Origin: Gordionus sp. m RMFG-2023
Lineage: Eukaryota > Nematomorpha > Gordioida > Chordodea > Parachordodidae
Reading direction: 5' to 3'
Length of the DNA stretch: 64,000 nt
Assembly (NCBI RefSeq): GCF_954871325.1
Contig: NC_088775.1
Span: 55,963,561-56,027,560 of the forward strand
Part shown: in pieces, positions 24,178 to 36,000 of the stretch
Layout of the letters: every line of letters starts with the position of its first letter
Position numbering within the stretch: position 1 is the stretch's first letter
Program-made: the position numbers and the translations under genes
Notes under the pieces: generated by a model
Databases searched by the model: none
What the model was told of the DNA's origin: nothing
What the model saw: only the letters and a program-made list of their open reading frames with translations

Positions 24178-25974
24178 GTTTTTAATTTCCCTGATAAATC
24201 TGATTTTACCAAATCTATTCCGAAGAGAATCTACTCTCATATGATTTTGCTAAAAAATTTTTGTATTTAACAATTTATAATGAAAATCCATATATAAAAT
24301 AATCAAAATTAAGGTAAGAAAGTTTGATAGGTATTTTGTTGTATTATTTTTTGCATTTTAAATAATTATTGCGTTAAATTTTAAATCTGATTTTGCTGGA
24401 AATGCATTCCAATATGTGTAGAATACCCACCCTATAAATTTCAGAAGATTTTATATTGAACTTCTTAATATAGTTTATTCATGTCATAAGATTGCCAGAA
24501 ATTTATAAGTAGCGTTATTAGCCTAAAAATAGGCTAAACCTAATAGGCTTAGCCGAAAGATCGCTTGGCACTAATTAGACAAAAAGTAGGCACTGGGAGC
24601 TCGGCTAATAGCACGTCAAGGTTATGCAAAAAAAAGCCTAGCCTTAATTATATATTCATATTTATTAAAATTATTATTATATAATTATTTTATATATATT
24701 TATTATGTAACGATATATTATGCCTAATTTTTGTCTAATTATTTTTCTCCTATTTTTATCTAAACCGTTTTTAAATTTTCTAAAATTAACAAATTACTCA
24801 AAATTCTACACTTATTGGTGTTTTTCTGGCAAAATCAGATTTTTAAATTTAATAAAACTCACTCAATTAATGATTTTAAATGTAAATAATAACAAAAAAT
24901 AAAAAATACCCATCAAACCAAAATTAAGTTTAGTTAAAAGATCACTAGAATATTGTATAATATTCATAGGGTAGGCACCAGGGCTGGCTAGATCAGTTTC
25001 TGTCGAAATCATCATAGGTTCGAAAATAATTATACCTTGGGGGGTGGGTAGCTTTTAATAAAAAAAATTTCCCGATTAAAGCAATATTTCTATCCCAGCA
25101 TAACATGAGAATTTTCATGACCTACGCTTCCTAAGAAAGATATTTTACTTTGCTAATATATTTTTTTTATATAGCCTTGCTTTCGACTGTAGAAAGTGGA
25201 AGTTCGCTTCTGCTTATTTAATTAATATAATATCCGTCTATGCTTGCTTTTAAAACTTTTTAATATGTTACTATATCCATTTATAAAATTTTTGTTTTTA
25301 ATCACATAACTAGAAAAAAGACCCATCAGAAATCACAAGAATCAATAGTAAATCATTATTATATTGTTTTCCCAATTCCTGAGTCACAATAATCGCAATT
25401 TCATCATCAGAGATTAAATGAATTAAGTTCTAAGATGTGTAGCCATTCAATTCTACAATCTTATGATGCTGAATATTGTTTCATGTCTTGTGATAAACTT
25501 TAGCCTTATCTTTTTGATTAAGCAATAAGAAAACACTTTATAAAAATTTATTATCAAAAAAGGTTTATCACAATACTAATCCCTCACTAATTAAAATATA
25601 AATGATTTTCGAGTTAATTATCTGTTTGGCTCAATGTTTTAAATAAGACTTTCCTTAGCACCTTGCAAATTTAATTTATTTCAGTAGGAGCTCTATCAAA
25701 AATCTTTATTTATTTTAAATTTTAGGTATTCCTGTCCCAAATTTAATTGAAAAATATAACGAAACGCATATTTAAACAATAAATTAATATAAAAATAATT
25801 TCTTTACCCTAATCCTAAAAAATCTATTTATTGCTTAGAATTTTTTTTATATATTTTGAGTTAAAAAAATTAAAAGCCTTAGCCCTATTTTCAAAAAAAT
25901 TAATTTATAGGTTCAACCAAGTCTGTCTAAAGCTGATAAATATAAAATTGTAATTTTCATCAAACTCCATTCTC
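24178..25974. other. A+T-rich interior of the foldback-like element
   Basis: No gene, RNA or bounded element is seen. Short frames such as 24720-24902 have the composition of random A+T-rich DNA. Confidence 0.5.
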
Positions 25975-26110
25975 GATATTGCAATCGCTCTAATACATTC
26001 GCTATGATGCATTCGCGATAATGCATTCACGATAGTGTTTTCGCTATGATGCATTCGCGGTAATGCATTCGCGATAATACATTTCGCGCTAAAATTTTCG
26101 CGGTATTGAC
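25975..26110 (-). repeat. Right repeat-built inverted end
   Basis: About nine copies of the 14-15-bp unit in the opposite orientation (TGCATTCGCGATAATGCATTCG-like, quoted as cores GCATTCGC and GATAATGC). The block ends GCGGTATTGAC, the complement of the left outer end. Confidence 0.8.
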
Positions 26111-26541
26111 ATGTAACCTATTTATTCATATATTTAGATCCAATCAAATTAAAATGAGAAAAATTCATTTTTTTTATAATTCAAATTGATATTTTTTTTA
26201 TGAAAATTTTATATTTTTATATAAAATTATGATTAAATCGATGCCTTGATGATACAAATATATTTTAAAATAATTTGTAAATAAATTAGATTGATAAATA
26301 TGGTAAATACAAATTAGTTAATTAAATTATTTTAGAAGTATTTGACCAGGTCAAATACTCCTGTCAATTGACCGACTTGCCAACCCTGCTTTATATACTC
26401 AATTTTAGGCAAATTACCAGTTAATTCGATAAGAAATAATCTTAAAATCACACAAAACTATTTTTGACTAAATTAACAAGTTTATTCTTTCATATTGCAA
26501 GCGTCAATGTGTTATTTTCAGCAATGTGCTAAAGTGGTAGA

Positions 26542-26945
26542 AATCTGAAAAAGTTGGTCGAGCTTATTTTTAAAAAAATCTGGTACAGGCTGTCGGTCCT
26601 AATATTTTTTTAAAAAATTCGGGTCGGGTCGGGCCTTGGAATTTTTTTTAATATATCTAAATTAACAATTTTATTTTGAATTTTTAATGTAAAATAAAAA
26701 TATTTGATTTTATTTTTACAAACTAGACGACATATAATATATATATCTTTTATTTTGAGTAATTATAAAAATTAATTTCTTATTTAAATAAATTCGGGCG
26801 GGGAATTTTTTTAAAAAAAATCCCGGGTTTGGGCCCCGGCAAAACTTTTTAAAAACTATTTCGGGTTCGGGGCTGGCAAAATTTTTTAAAAATATTAGGA
26901 CCGACCCATTTCTTTTTTAAAAATTAGGCCCGATGCAGATCACTA
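26542..26945 (-). mobile_element. GC-rich hAT-type MITE
   Basis: About 404 bp, reverse orientation relative to the copy at 9267, ending GATGCAGATCACTA. The flanks GTGGTAGA (26534-26541) and GTGATAGA (26946-26953) match at 7 of 8 bases. The interior carries CGGGTCGGGTCGGGCC-type words and the shared GACATATAATATATATATC block. It lies 154 bp right of the GTCAAT-type element's end. Confidence 0.65.
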
Positions 26946-26997
26946 GTGATAGAGAGGGTGAATTTGTATTGCCAAAATAACCAGACAATGTGCACAT

Positions 26998-27822
26998 TAG
27001 AGATTGGGCCCGGTCGATCCGGGCCTATTTTTTAAAAAGAAATCGGGTTGAGTCAGGCCCAGCGTCTACATGACAGGATTTTCATTGGATGCAAACCCTT
27101 TCAAAAACTTTTGCCTACCCCCCTAAAAATTCCCGCCGCCTTCGGCGGCGGTGTTTTTTTATTTTTATTTTGACCTTTATAATTATATTGATACTCTTTT
27201 CAGATAATTTATAAAGATAACTTAAATTAATTTATCTCTACCAACTACTTTTGTGATTATAAAGAATTTATTTTTTAGATAATAAATTCAATCAAAACCA
27301 CCATTATTTACAATGAATTAATTATTATGGCATTATAAGCTTGATATATCTAAACCTTTTAAATGTAATTTAAAAGGATAGCAGAAAGTTTTATTTGGAA
27401 AACAATGTGTATGATTGTTTGCAATATATAGATTTGGTCGATAATTGTATTATAATAATTCTATAATAAAAGTATTAATTATTACAGCAATAAATTTTGT
27501 CCTATTTCATCTCAAAATTTAATATATAACCCCTCAAAAAAATTTATCCTACCCCCATTAAAGCAGCTTACCCCCTACCACCTCAAAAAAATAGGATGCA
27601 AACTGTTCCTACCCCTCCCGCTCATGTAGACGCTGGTCAGGCCTAATATTTTTAAAAAAATTCGGACCGGATCTGGTCGGGCTTTGGGAATTTTTTTTAA
27701 TATATCTTTTATTTTGAGTAATTATGAAAATTAATTTCTATATTTAAATAAATTCGGGCCGGACCAGCAAAACTTTTTAAATAACAGTTTGGTCGAAAAA
27801 TTAGGCCCGATACAGATCACTA
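26998..27822 (-). mobile_element. GC-rich hAT-type MITE with nested MITE
   Basis: It begins TAGAGATTGGGCCC and ends ACAGATCACTA, flanked by the exact 8-bp duplication GTGCACAT (26990-26997 and 27823-27830). It is split by the hAT MITE at 27060-27635; without that insert and its duplication the element is about 241 bp. This copy gives the best evidence that the GGCCCG-word family moves as a hAT. Confidence 0.85.
27060..27635. mobile_element. Nested hAT MITE, exact 8-bp duplication
   Basis: The 576-bp element has inverted ends CAGCGTCTACATGA and TCATGTAGACGCTG and an exact duplication GTCAGGCC at 27052-27059 and 27636-27643. The word GGATGCAAAC is shared just inside both ends. Near 27133-27153 it holds a very strong GC hairpin (CCGCCGCC-TTCG-GGCGGCGG-like) followed by a T tract. 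It is non-coding and younger than the MITE it interrupts. Confidence 0.9.
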
Positions 27823-28094
27823 GTGCACATTGCCTAGTTAAATCAGGCAATGTATTCTATTTTACAAATTAATTAATTATTTTTTTGATATTAATTTATT
27901 ATTTATAAATTTATTTTTATAATTTATAGATTTTGTTAGATATATTTTATAAATAAATTTTTATTCAATATAGTTTTCTCACATCAAATATAAAATAAAA
28001 TAAAACAATATTATATAAAAACGGAGGTGGGACTACAAGTTCCCAAAAAACATGCGTAATTATATTTTAAAATTGTGATTTGAAGGTTTTGTTT

Positions 28095-28622
28095 TAAAAA
28101 ATAAAATTCTTTAGGTTCTGATCCCCTATATTTTTTAAAAACTTTAAAGTTCCGCTTGGCATATGTCCAAGGGAAGAGATAACAAGCGGTGTAAAAATAT
28201 AATTTGTGAATTAGGAATATTTCATTGTTTTTTTTTCTCGGCTATATCAACCGGATTAGAATTTAAATTTTTTGGGAAGGAAGATACGCATGTGAAGTCC
28301 CAAATTAAGGATTTCCCTAAAGACCAAGGCACGGAAGTTAAGCCATCTGGTCTTAAGCCATCATCTAACGATAAATTTGTAGGCTCCAGGATGTTTGGTA
28401 TTCGGGCCCTGGTAAGAGAACGGCTAATAGCTAAATTAATTGCTGCATGCCTTGCATGCCTGCCTTGACTATATATACAATTTAGACCATGTCTCCCTTT
28501 GGAGTCAACTAATATTTTACATTTGATGCATGTATGTGGTTGAACAATGTTACATCCAAGTCGATGGCCTATGGCAACTCTTAATTGTTCATCTGATAAG
28601 TATATATTTTTCAAAAATATAG
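28095..28622 (-). pseudogene. LINE C-terminus: zinc knuckle and REL endonuclease
   Basis: The frame starts IFLKNIYLSDEQLRVAIGHR and contains a CCHC knuckle (C-x2-C-x9-H-x3-C around PHTCIKC..GRHGLNC), the conserved GRHARHAAIN block, and the R-P-D ... W-D signature (LRPDG then SLIWD) of restriction-like endonucleases in R2-type LINEs. After the main frame ends at 28222, homologous sequence (FTPLVISSLGHMPSGTLKF) continues in another frame to about 28100, so there is at least one frameshift. In the family this domain cuts the target site and is fused to the reverse transcriptase; here it is separated and inverted. Confidence 0.75.
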
Positions 28623-28812
28623 ATTTTAAGCTAGTTTGTATTATATTTTTTAAAATATAAATTTTTATTTAAACATTACTCAATTATTCTTAATACAACA
28701 AAATTTAAATTTTCAATTTAATTTTATAACTTTTATTTATTTTTTTTAAAAGTCATTCATTCATACATACCCCCTACCCTCTTCTAATTTTTTTTTTTTT
28801 TATTCTTCTAAA

Positions 28813-30984
28813 ATGGGTATGTCAAGCATTTGTAATGCCTGCCATAGAAATATAACCTTGACCCAAGCTATTTGTTTTTATAAACATGGGCCCAGGTCAA
28901 AACCATGTATAAACTCTGGTAAACCCCCTTCAAATGAAATTTTGTACAACAAAATTGAATCAACCCCCATTGTAATTCAAAATTTTTATCCTGATTTTTA
29001 TGATAATTTTTTAAAGTGGGAAAAGCCACCAACCTTAATCCACCTACCCCTTAAATCAAGGTCTTTAATTTCTAATTTTTTAACAACACTTATTATGGAA
29101 GTTAATTCAAATTTAAATTCCCTTAAAGCTTGGGAGAATCTTTTAACCTTTCCTTTTAAAGTCTTAATTAAACCTACAGATAAAAATAAAAAAACTATTT
29201 TGCATGAAAGTATAAAATATAAAATAGACCATTTTTATGATTTAGAAATGGAAAATTACGTTCCTGATGTAAGGGCTACATCTGATTTTGCCCATAAATG
29301 TAAAATTATATCAAAAAAAATAGACCAAGGGGACGTATGTGGAGCTCTTAAATTAGCTTCATCTAATGATAAATTGGCTCCATTTGATGAACATACTTTT
29401 ACTTTATTAAAAGAATTGCACCCTCAGGCTTTTCCTGAAGATCTTCCCATCCCTATAAAATCTAATTTAATCGAAATAGGTAAGGAAGAATTAATTAAAA
29501 CAGTTTTATCTTTTAATAAAAACTCTGCAGGGGGAATTGACGGTTTTCGCCCCTCTTATTTCCAATTTTTAATTAACCCTAAAAATCCTTATCAAGATTC
29601 ATTTGTAAATTCATTGATAATACTTAGTGAAAATATATTGAACAATGATTTACCTAGTCAAATTCACCAAATTCTTTTTGGCGCAAGATTAATTGCTTTT
29701 TCTAAGCCTGATGGTGGAGTTCGGCCAATTGCAATAGGGTCTTTTTTTAGGACACTTTTAGCTAAGATAATCGTTGAGCGCATCAAACCTGATGCTTGAA
29801 AAATGTTTCAAACATATCAACTAGGCTTTGGTACTAAAGGGGGATGCGAAATAGCCGCTCACTCTCTTCGCATATATATCGAAGATCCTCCTCCAGACGC
29901 CGTAGTCTGTAAGCTTGATTTTAAAAATGCTTTTAATTCTTTATCCAGAAAAACATTTTTGAACATTTTTTATGAAAAATTCCCAGTTTATGCAAGATTT
30001 ATTGAACAGTCTTATGGCAGTAGAACCCCTCTCAAATTCGGGGAATATACAATTCCTTCTGACGAAGGTATTCAACAAGGAGACCCTTTGGGCCCTCTGA
30101 TCTTTATAGGTATACATAACCTAGTTCATTGTCTAAAATCCTCTTTTAATTTAGATTTAAACATATGGTATCTAGATGATGGTACCATTTGCGGACCTTC
30201 TAAAAATATTCTTGCAGCGATAGAATATATAGAGAAGAATTCTCTAAACATAGGCCTTACTCTAAATAAAGCTAAATCGGAAATATGCTTTTTAAATTCA
30301 AATACTCTCAAAGTCCAAGGGTTTAAAATCATCAAAAAAAGTGAAATTAATCTTCTAGGTTCACCTTTAAGCAGTTTTTCCAACTGTGAGGTGTTCGTGG
30401 AAAAATTTTTCGAAGGCTTATCAGGACTTGAAACTATTTTAAACGAAATTCCTTCACACCAGAGCTTTTTTCTTTTAAAAAAATATTTATTTTTACCAAA
30501 GATTGTACATATTTTTAGATCTTCTTCCTTTTTTTTAAATAATGAAATTATTAATCGTGCATGAATTTTTTAGAAGTTTATTAGAAAATATTTTAAATAT
30601 TAAATTGGAAGATTTTAATTGGGGTTTCTCACAATTACCCTCGAAAATGGGTGGTTTAGATTTATATCCTTTAAATCTTATATCTCATTCCTCATTTTTG
30701 ACATCACGTTTGATGAATAACCCCATGATATCTTCTTTTATCTCTCCTAAAGATAACCTTTTAAACTCAGCCTTGACAGCCTGGGTATCTTTAGCTCCAC
30801 CTGAAGCTGTCTTACCCACGATCTTAACACACCAATCTATTTTCGAACCTTTAATTAAAATTTTTTTTAAATAATCTCATCAAACCCCCCTTTGGAGTAT
30901 ATTCAACTATTACAGAATGCTGACTGTACTAGTGGTTATGAATGGTTGGAATTATGTTATATGATTTTTTTAAAATATATTTAT
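28813..30984 (+). pseudogene. LINE reverse transcriptase with N-terminal zinc finger
   Basis: The N-terminus has a C-x2-C ... H-x5-C type finger (CNACHRN..YKHGPRSKPC). The RT shows SAGGIDGFRPSYFQ, FSKPDGGVRPIAIGS, YQLGFGTKGGCEIAAHS, CKLDFKNAFNSLSR, GIQQGDPLGPLIFIG and the catalytic WYLDDG (the usual F/YxDD as YLDD). Thumb-like sequence with QLPSKMGGLDL follows from about 30600. An in-frame TGA lies at 29797-29799, and the frame shifts near 30560 and again past 30870, so it is a dead copy. It ends where the endonuclease domain should begin. The family is common in cnidarian, sponge and other invertebrate genomes. Confidence 0.85.
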
Positions 30985-30990
30985 TTTATA

Positions 30991-31186
30991 GGCTGCATGA
31001 TACGAAAGGCTAAAAATTAATATTGAAAATAAAAAATAACAAAGAAAATGATTAATGGAAATTTGATTGATTTATTGCTTTCTTTACGAGAAAAATAACA
31101 TAATAACATTACATTATAATAATATATTAAAAAAATGGAAATTTTAAGATCTTTTCAATTTTTTTATTTAATCTTTGATATAATTT
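30991..31186. repeat. Dispersed repeat, empty site
   Basis: This block matches 5566-5645 plus 6413-6516, with a single GATTTATT at the point where the other copy carries a 767-bp hAT MITE. It is therefore the pre-insertion form. No coding content. Confidence 0.75.
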
Positions 31187-32156
31187 GCGGATTATTTTAA
31201 AATGTGCCTTTAATCTTAAGGCTGATGAGGCAATAAATACATCAGATTGTAAAAACCTGAGCATAATTATTATTCGCTATATTTTATTCGGGAGAAATTC
31301 AAGAAAATTTAATAGGGATTATTAATTTACAGTGTCTTTCTACTGAAAGCATTATTGATTGCATTATAAAGCAACTTAATGACTTAAATATTCAACGAAT
31401 ATAATAAGCCAGGTATATGATGGTTCAAAAGTCATGTAGGATCGAAATGGAGGAGTGCAAATCCTTCAAAAAAAATTTAATAAAAAAGTTCCTTTTATAT
31501 GCTACAACCACAAGTTTCATCTTGTGGTTCAAAATTGGTATAATATTGTTATCATTTCTAATTTTTTTAATTTATCTAATGCAGTGTATAATTTTTTAGA
31601 AATTTTAGCGTATCCTGTAAATATACAGGTTATGTCTTAAGAATTCAAAATTGGTATAATATTGTTATCATTTCTAAATTTTTTTTAATTTATCTAATGC
31701 ATTGTATAATTTTTTAGATATTTTAGACTATCCTGTAAACAGGTCATGTCTTAAGAAACTTTTAGACTAGAGGTGGACTGGTCATTTAAAAACATCTTGC
31801 ATCATTTATGAGAATTTTCAGCTATTGGTGAAGTATTATTTTACTTTTCTAATAGAACTCTTAATTCAGAGGTTTCCACTCATGATTCAGTCGAAGCCTC
31901 TGGTCTTTTATCTCAATGCATTAATATTTACGTTATATTAGCCATTATAATTTATGAGATATAATAACAATAGATCCACTAAATAAGTATCTACATTCAG
32001 TAGTTACTAATCTAGTGAATGCTAAAATTGTATTGATTCCACTAGCAATATATTAAAAAATAAAAGAAGCGATATTTCTTTTGATTTGATATGAATTATG
32101 GCTGAATAAATTTTAGCAATATTTAATCTCACTCCCAATGACATATATAATACCTA
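31187..32156. other. A+T-rich sequence with a 116-bp duplication
   Basis: The only clear structure is a tandem duplication: units starting TTCAAAATTGGTATAATATTG at 31528 and 31644, extending to about 31756 and differing by a few bases. No gene is seen. Confidence 0.6.
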
Positions 32157-32447
32157 GACTGACGAGTGATTCATTAAAATGCATTTTTAAGTGTCGTTAA
32201 AAGCAAATCAGCTGGACCCGCCATTTTGGTAACACATATAGTAATTATTCTCATGTTAAAAACTACTATTAAATTGATAACTTGTTTCCTTATTATCTCG
32301 ATGATCCAGTAATTCTTTAATAAAGTTTGCATCGGATATAGGAATAAATTAGGCTCTCGTTTAAAAATTTTAATGATTAGTGTAACCAAGATGGCGTCTC
32401 CAGCTTATTTGCATTGATGTACACTTTTAATGAATGAATCGTCAGTC
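32157..32447. mobile_element. MITE with ~80-bp imperfect inverted ends
   Basis: The left end GACTGACGAGTGATTCATTAAA and right end TTTAATGAATGAATCGTCAGTC (quoted in part) are inverted, and the similarity continues inward through GCAAAT.AGCTGGA.. and GCCAT.TTGGTTACAC. The middle is non-coding. The duplication is unclear (TA/TTA), so Tc1/mariner-like is only a guess. Confidence 0.6.
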
Positions 32448-32479
32448 TTATAGCTCACCCCAAAAATCATGAAGGGTAC

Positions 32480-32825
32480 GTAAAACGCCTATAAATTCTC
32501 AAGATTTTTTAATCGAAACCAAATTACAATTTGATTTTGAAAAAGACTCCAATTGGAGTTCTTTAAAAAGGTATTATTATGAAATTATTGATTACCAATC
32601 AATTTCTAAAGAAAAAAAAAGGTGTGTTGATCGTTTTTTAGATAGATTTACACAAGATGACTATAAACTCCCTTTGACCCTGATTAGTTTATGTTAGATA
32701 AAATGGCCCGATTAGAATCATTATTTCACTTAAATATGGAAACGTTACATCATGAAATGAAAATCGCTAAAGGATTATTGGATGCAGAAGTTAAAGAAAC
32801 ACATAATTTTGTGAAAATATCCTAA
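32480..32825 (+). pseudogene. Unassigned coding remnant, two overlapping frames
   Basis: One frame from about 32480 to 32697 reads ..NSQDFLIETKLQFDFEKDSN, then SLKRYYYEIIDYQSISKEKK and RCVDRFLDRFTQDDYKL. A second from about 32693 to 32825 reads LDKMARLESLFHLNMETLHH then KIAKGLLDAEVKETHNFVKI. Composition is protein-like (many charged residues, balanced hydrophobics), unlike random A+T-rich DNA. The YYEIIDY..RF pattern recalls hAT/ZMYM-type transposases, but I cannot confirm it. The right side is cut by the hAT MITE at 32843. Confidence 0.4.
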
Positions 32826-33073
32826 ATATTATGTATAAAAAACAGGGACCCGAACCGTTATTTATAACGGTTCAGTATGTAAAAAATTATAATGGTTACG
32901 TTTTGGTTACGGTTATTAAGAAGAAATTTATAAAGGTTCGGTTCGGTTCAGCTAATTATAAAGGTTTAATACGGTTAGAATTTTTTTTTTTTAATGAAGC
33001 AACACCATCAATTTATTTTCATTATAAGCATCTATGAATTATATATAAAAAAATATATAAGATTCAAAATAAC

Positions 33074-36000
33074 CAGTGTTGTAAACGAACGCGTTCGTGA
33101 ACGAAGTTCGTTTTTTTGAAAAAAGGTGATGAACGGCGTTCCTTTTTTTTGAAGAACTTTGAACGTGAACGCGTTCCTTCTTTGATGAACGCGTTCAATT
33201 TTACGATCGTTCAATTTTAAAAACACTTTTTATTTTTATTTATTTGAAAAATTAATATTAATCAGCATTTTTTAACAAAAAAGTCTTATATTTTTATTTA
33301 TTTGAAAAATTAATATTTAATCCAATTTTTTAACAAAAAAGTCTTATATTTTTTAATCAGCTGTTTTTACTTTTTCCTCTTTCATATTTCAATTAACGTA
33401 CCATAACGTGCTACTGCTAGAGAAGATAAGATTAAAGTTTATTAAATTGATTATTTTATATTTTAATTTAATAGATTAGCATTTGCATGGATATAAATAT
33501 TTCATCATCAGATTCTGAAAATCAAAATTCAATATTAGATGATTAGAATTACCATGGCCCAAATATCAAAAATATTTCACTGTTTTAAAATCAAAAGGTA
33601 ATTCAATAGTTATTAAATGTAAAATGTGTCCAAAAAGTATTATATCAGTGTCAACATCTTCAAGCTCCAATTTAAAAAGACATCTGATTGTAACATTAAT
33701 TATATTATATTATATAATATGTATAACTATACAGCCAGTTAATAATTTATTTTAATTGTTCTAAGTAAAAATAATTACATAATATATATATAGTTAATTA
33801 TAATAAGGCATTTTGATATTAGTATTACTCCATTCTTAGCATAGATATGAAAGGGAAACTAGTATTTTTATGGGAGCTAATTTTGTTTGTCAATGTATTT
33901 AAAATAGGGGAAAATAAGATATATACTGTGATATGTAAAATTTTAAAAAACATAAATATTAAAAAAAATATATCTTTTGTCAAGAAAATGAAAAAGATTC
34001 TTTTCAGACTAGTTAAAAATGTCAAAAAGTACTGAGTACAAGATACAAAAGGATCTTGTATCTTAGATACAAGTATTTGTGGTACTGCCAAACACTGATT
34101 TTAGAATTATTTTATAAGCCATAACTTTGCTATTACCAATTTAATAAAATAATATTATCTGTTGCATAATTTATCAAAAATTCCTTAATTTTTACAGAGT
34201 TCTCATGATAGTATGATGCAAGAAATTAATGATCATTTAACAAATTATAGTGATACAATTTTAAAAAAAGTAAAGGCTGAGAAATTTAAACAACAGACAC
34301 TCTTAAATTATAAAAAAAATGCATCAAATGTGATTCAATCACAAATTGATGATGCAATAATTAACTTCATTATAGAAGAACTAGAGCCTTTTAATATTGT
34401 TGAAAAACCTGCTTTTGTAAAAATGATAACCACATTACAACCAAATAAAAAGGTTATGTCACGCCCGACCATTGTGTCAAAAATATCAAAAGATTATAAT
34501 ATCATGATAGATAAAATGATAACTTGTTTAGGCAATCAAACAATTCTTTGCATCACAGCAGATTTATGGTCATCATACCATCGGTATTTTGTACATTAAA
34601 CTTTGAATATATCAATTTGTTTATATTATTAGTTCGTTTTTAGGCATGACTGTACACTGGTTAGATGCTGTCACTTTAGAAAGAAAATCGGCATGCTTAG
34701 CTTGCCAAAGGCTAACTAGCAAACACACATATGATTATTTAGCTGAAACAATTTCAAACCTTCTAAAGAAATTTAAAATACATAATGAGGTAACATTATG
34801 TGTCACTGATAATGCAAGAAACTTTTTAAAGGCCTTTAGGTAAAATAAATAGTCTATATTTTAATTTTTATATTTAAAAAAAATTATAGATTATTTGAGA
34901 AAATATCTGAAGATGAGGAAGATGAAATTGAATCATTATCATTAAATGAGGTGTTTGAAAATCAAAATAGGGAGGAAAACTTTATCTATCTCCCCAAACA
35001 TCACTCTTGTGCATGCCACAATCTTAATTTAGTGGCAAGTGTTGATGTTGAAAAAGCATTAGAAGATGTATCTTTTAAAAAATATTAAATAGTGTATTTG
35101 ATAAATGCAAAAGTTTATGGAACAAACAAAATCAGTCAACATCATTTGCTGCAGACTTAAAGAGTAATTTGTCAAGATTACTTATTAGGCCTGTTATTAC
35201 CCGATGGAATTCTTATTATAATTCTTTGAAATTAATAGATTCCTTAGTAAAAGAGAATTCTAGTTTGTTTGACAAAGTCTGTGATATGGGAGGATTAGCT
35301 AGACTCTCAAACAATGATAAAAAAATTTTGGAAGAATACTGTATTGTAAGTCCTAATAAAATTTTTTAGAATAAATATTATAATGAATTTTTTTAAATAT
35401 TAAAATAGATCATGGAGCCTATTGCAACAGCTCTCACTTAGGAAGTGAGGAAAAGATGCATTTGGGATATTTGACCCCGACAATAACAATAGTTATTATA
35501 AAATTAAACAAACTCAGTGGTCTAAAATATGGGCAACCATTGATAGATACTGTATTAAATGGGATTAATAAAAGGTATTAAGCCTATCACTATCAAATTA
35601 ATTACATATATTTTATTTTTTTAAAGCTTTCAACATATATATGAAGCAGCAATTATACATCCGATATTCAAGCTTCAATGGCCTTGGATAAAGCTTCTAC
35701 AAAATGAACCTTTAAAGAATAAACTTATAGCTCTTTTGAAAAAAGGCATTGAAACCCCAAGAATTGATAATGAAAGAACTGTCAATTCCGAGATATCTTT
35801 TTTTTTTGACGAGGAAGAAGAGGACAGATTGGAGGATGATAACATAGCTCAATTTTTTGAAACAATGGATAAAACATTAAATGTTTTTAATAAATTCCCC
35901 CTTTTAAAAGAATTGTTTATCAAGTATAACACCGCAATCCCTTCATCTGCCCCTGTTGAGCGAGTTTTTAGTATAGCTAACGCTGTATTAACTGCCAAGC

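Larger units (their letters stand above)
21020..26110. mobile_element. Foldback-like element with repeat-built inverted ends
   Basis: The outer ends GTCAATACCGCGAAA (21020) and TTTCGCGGTATTGAC (to 26110) are inverted. Inside each is an array of a 14-15-bp unit around GCGAATGCATTA: about 25 units on the left and about nine on the right, in opposite orientation. The 4.5-kb middle is A+T-rich with no recognisable frame and carries a MITE at 23978-24169. Ends built of short tandem repeats recall Foldback/Galileo-type elements, but no transposase, diagnostic motif or clear target duplication was found, so the family is open. Confidence 0.6.
20146..26388. mobile_element. hAT-type element carrying a 5-kb insertion
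   Basis: The left end TAGGGTTGTGCATTTGACCGG and right end GACTTGCCAACCCTG match the ends of the element at 7865-8641. The flanks GTTTATAT (20138-20145) and CTTTATAT (26389-26396) match at 7 of 8 bases, as expected for a hAT. The element proper is about 1.15 kb (20146-21019 plus 26111-26388); the rest is a foldback-like element inserted in it. Its interior shares blocks such as GCAGAG.CTTGTTCT with the 7.9-kb copy but keeps no open transposase frame. Confidence 0.7.
28090..30984. mobile_element. R2-like (REL-endonuclease) LINE with inverted 5' part
   Basis: The C-terminal endonuclease part reads leftward (28622 to ~28095), and the N-terminal zinc-finger plus reverse-transcriptase part reads rightward (28813 to ~30984). 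The two parts fit at one point of the protein: the RT part ends ..IFLKYIY and the endonuclease part begins ..IFLKNIYLSDEQLR. Read from the - strand, the order is inverted 5' part then sense 3' part, the geometry known as twin priming in L1. About 190 bp separate the pieces. No target duplication was found. Several stops and frameshifts show it is dead. Confidence 0.75.

Noticed and set aside
28163-28468. + strand 101-codon frame
   Set aside because: It is the antisense of the LINE endonuclease frame on the - strand.
33825-34091. Frames on both strands inside the first intron of the hAT transposase
   Set aside because: Composition is random A+T-rich and they fall between a matched donor and acceptor.
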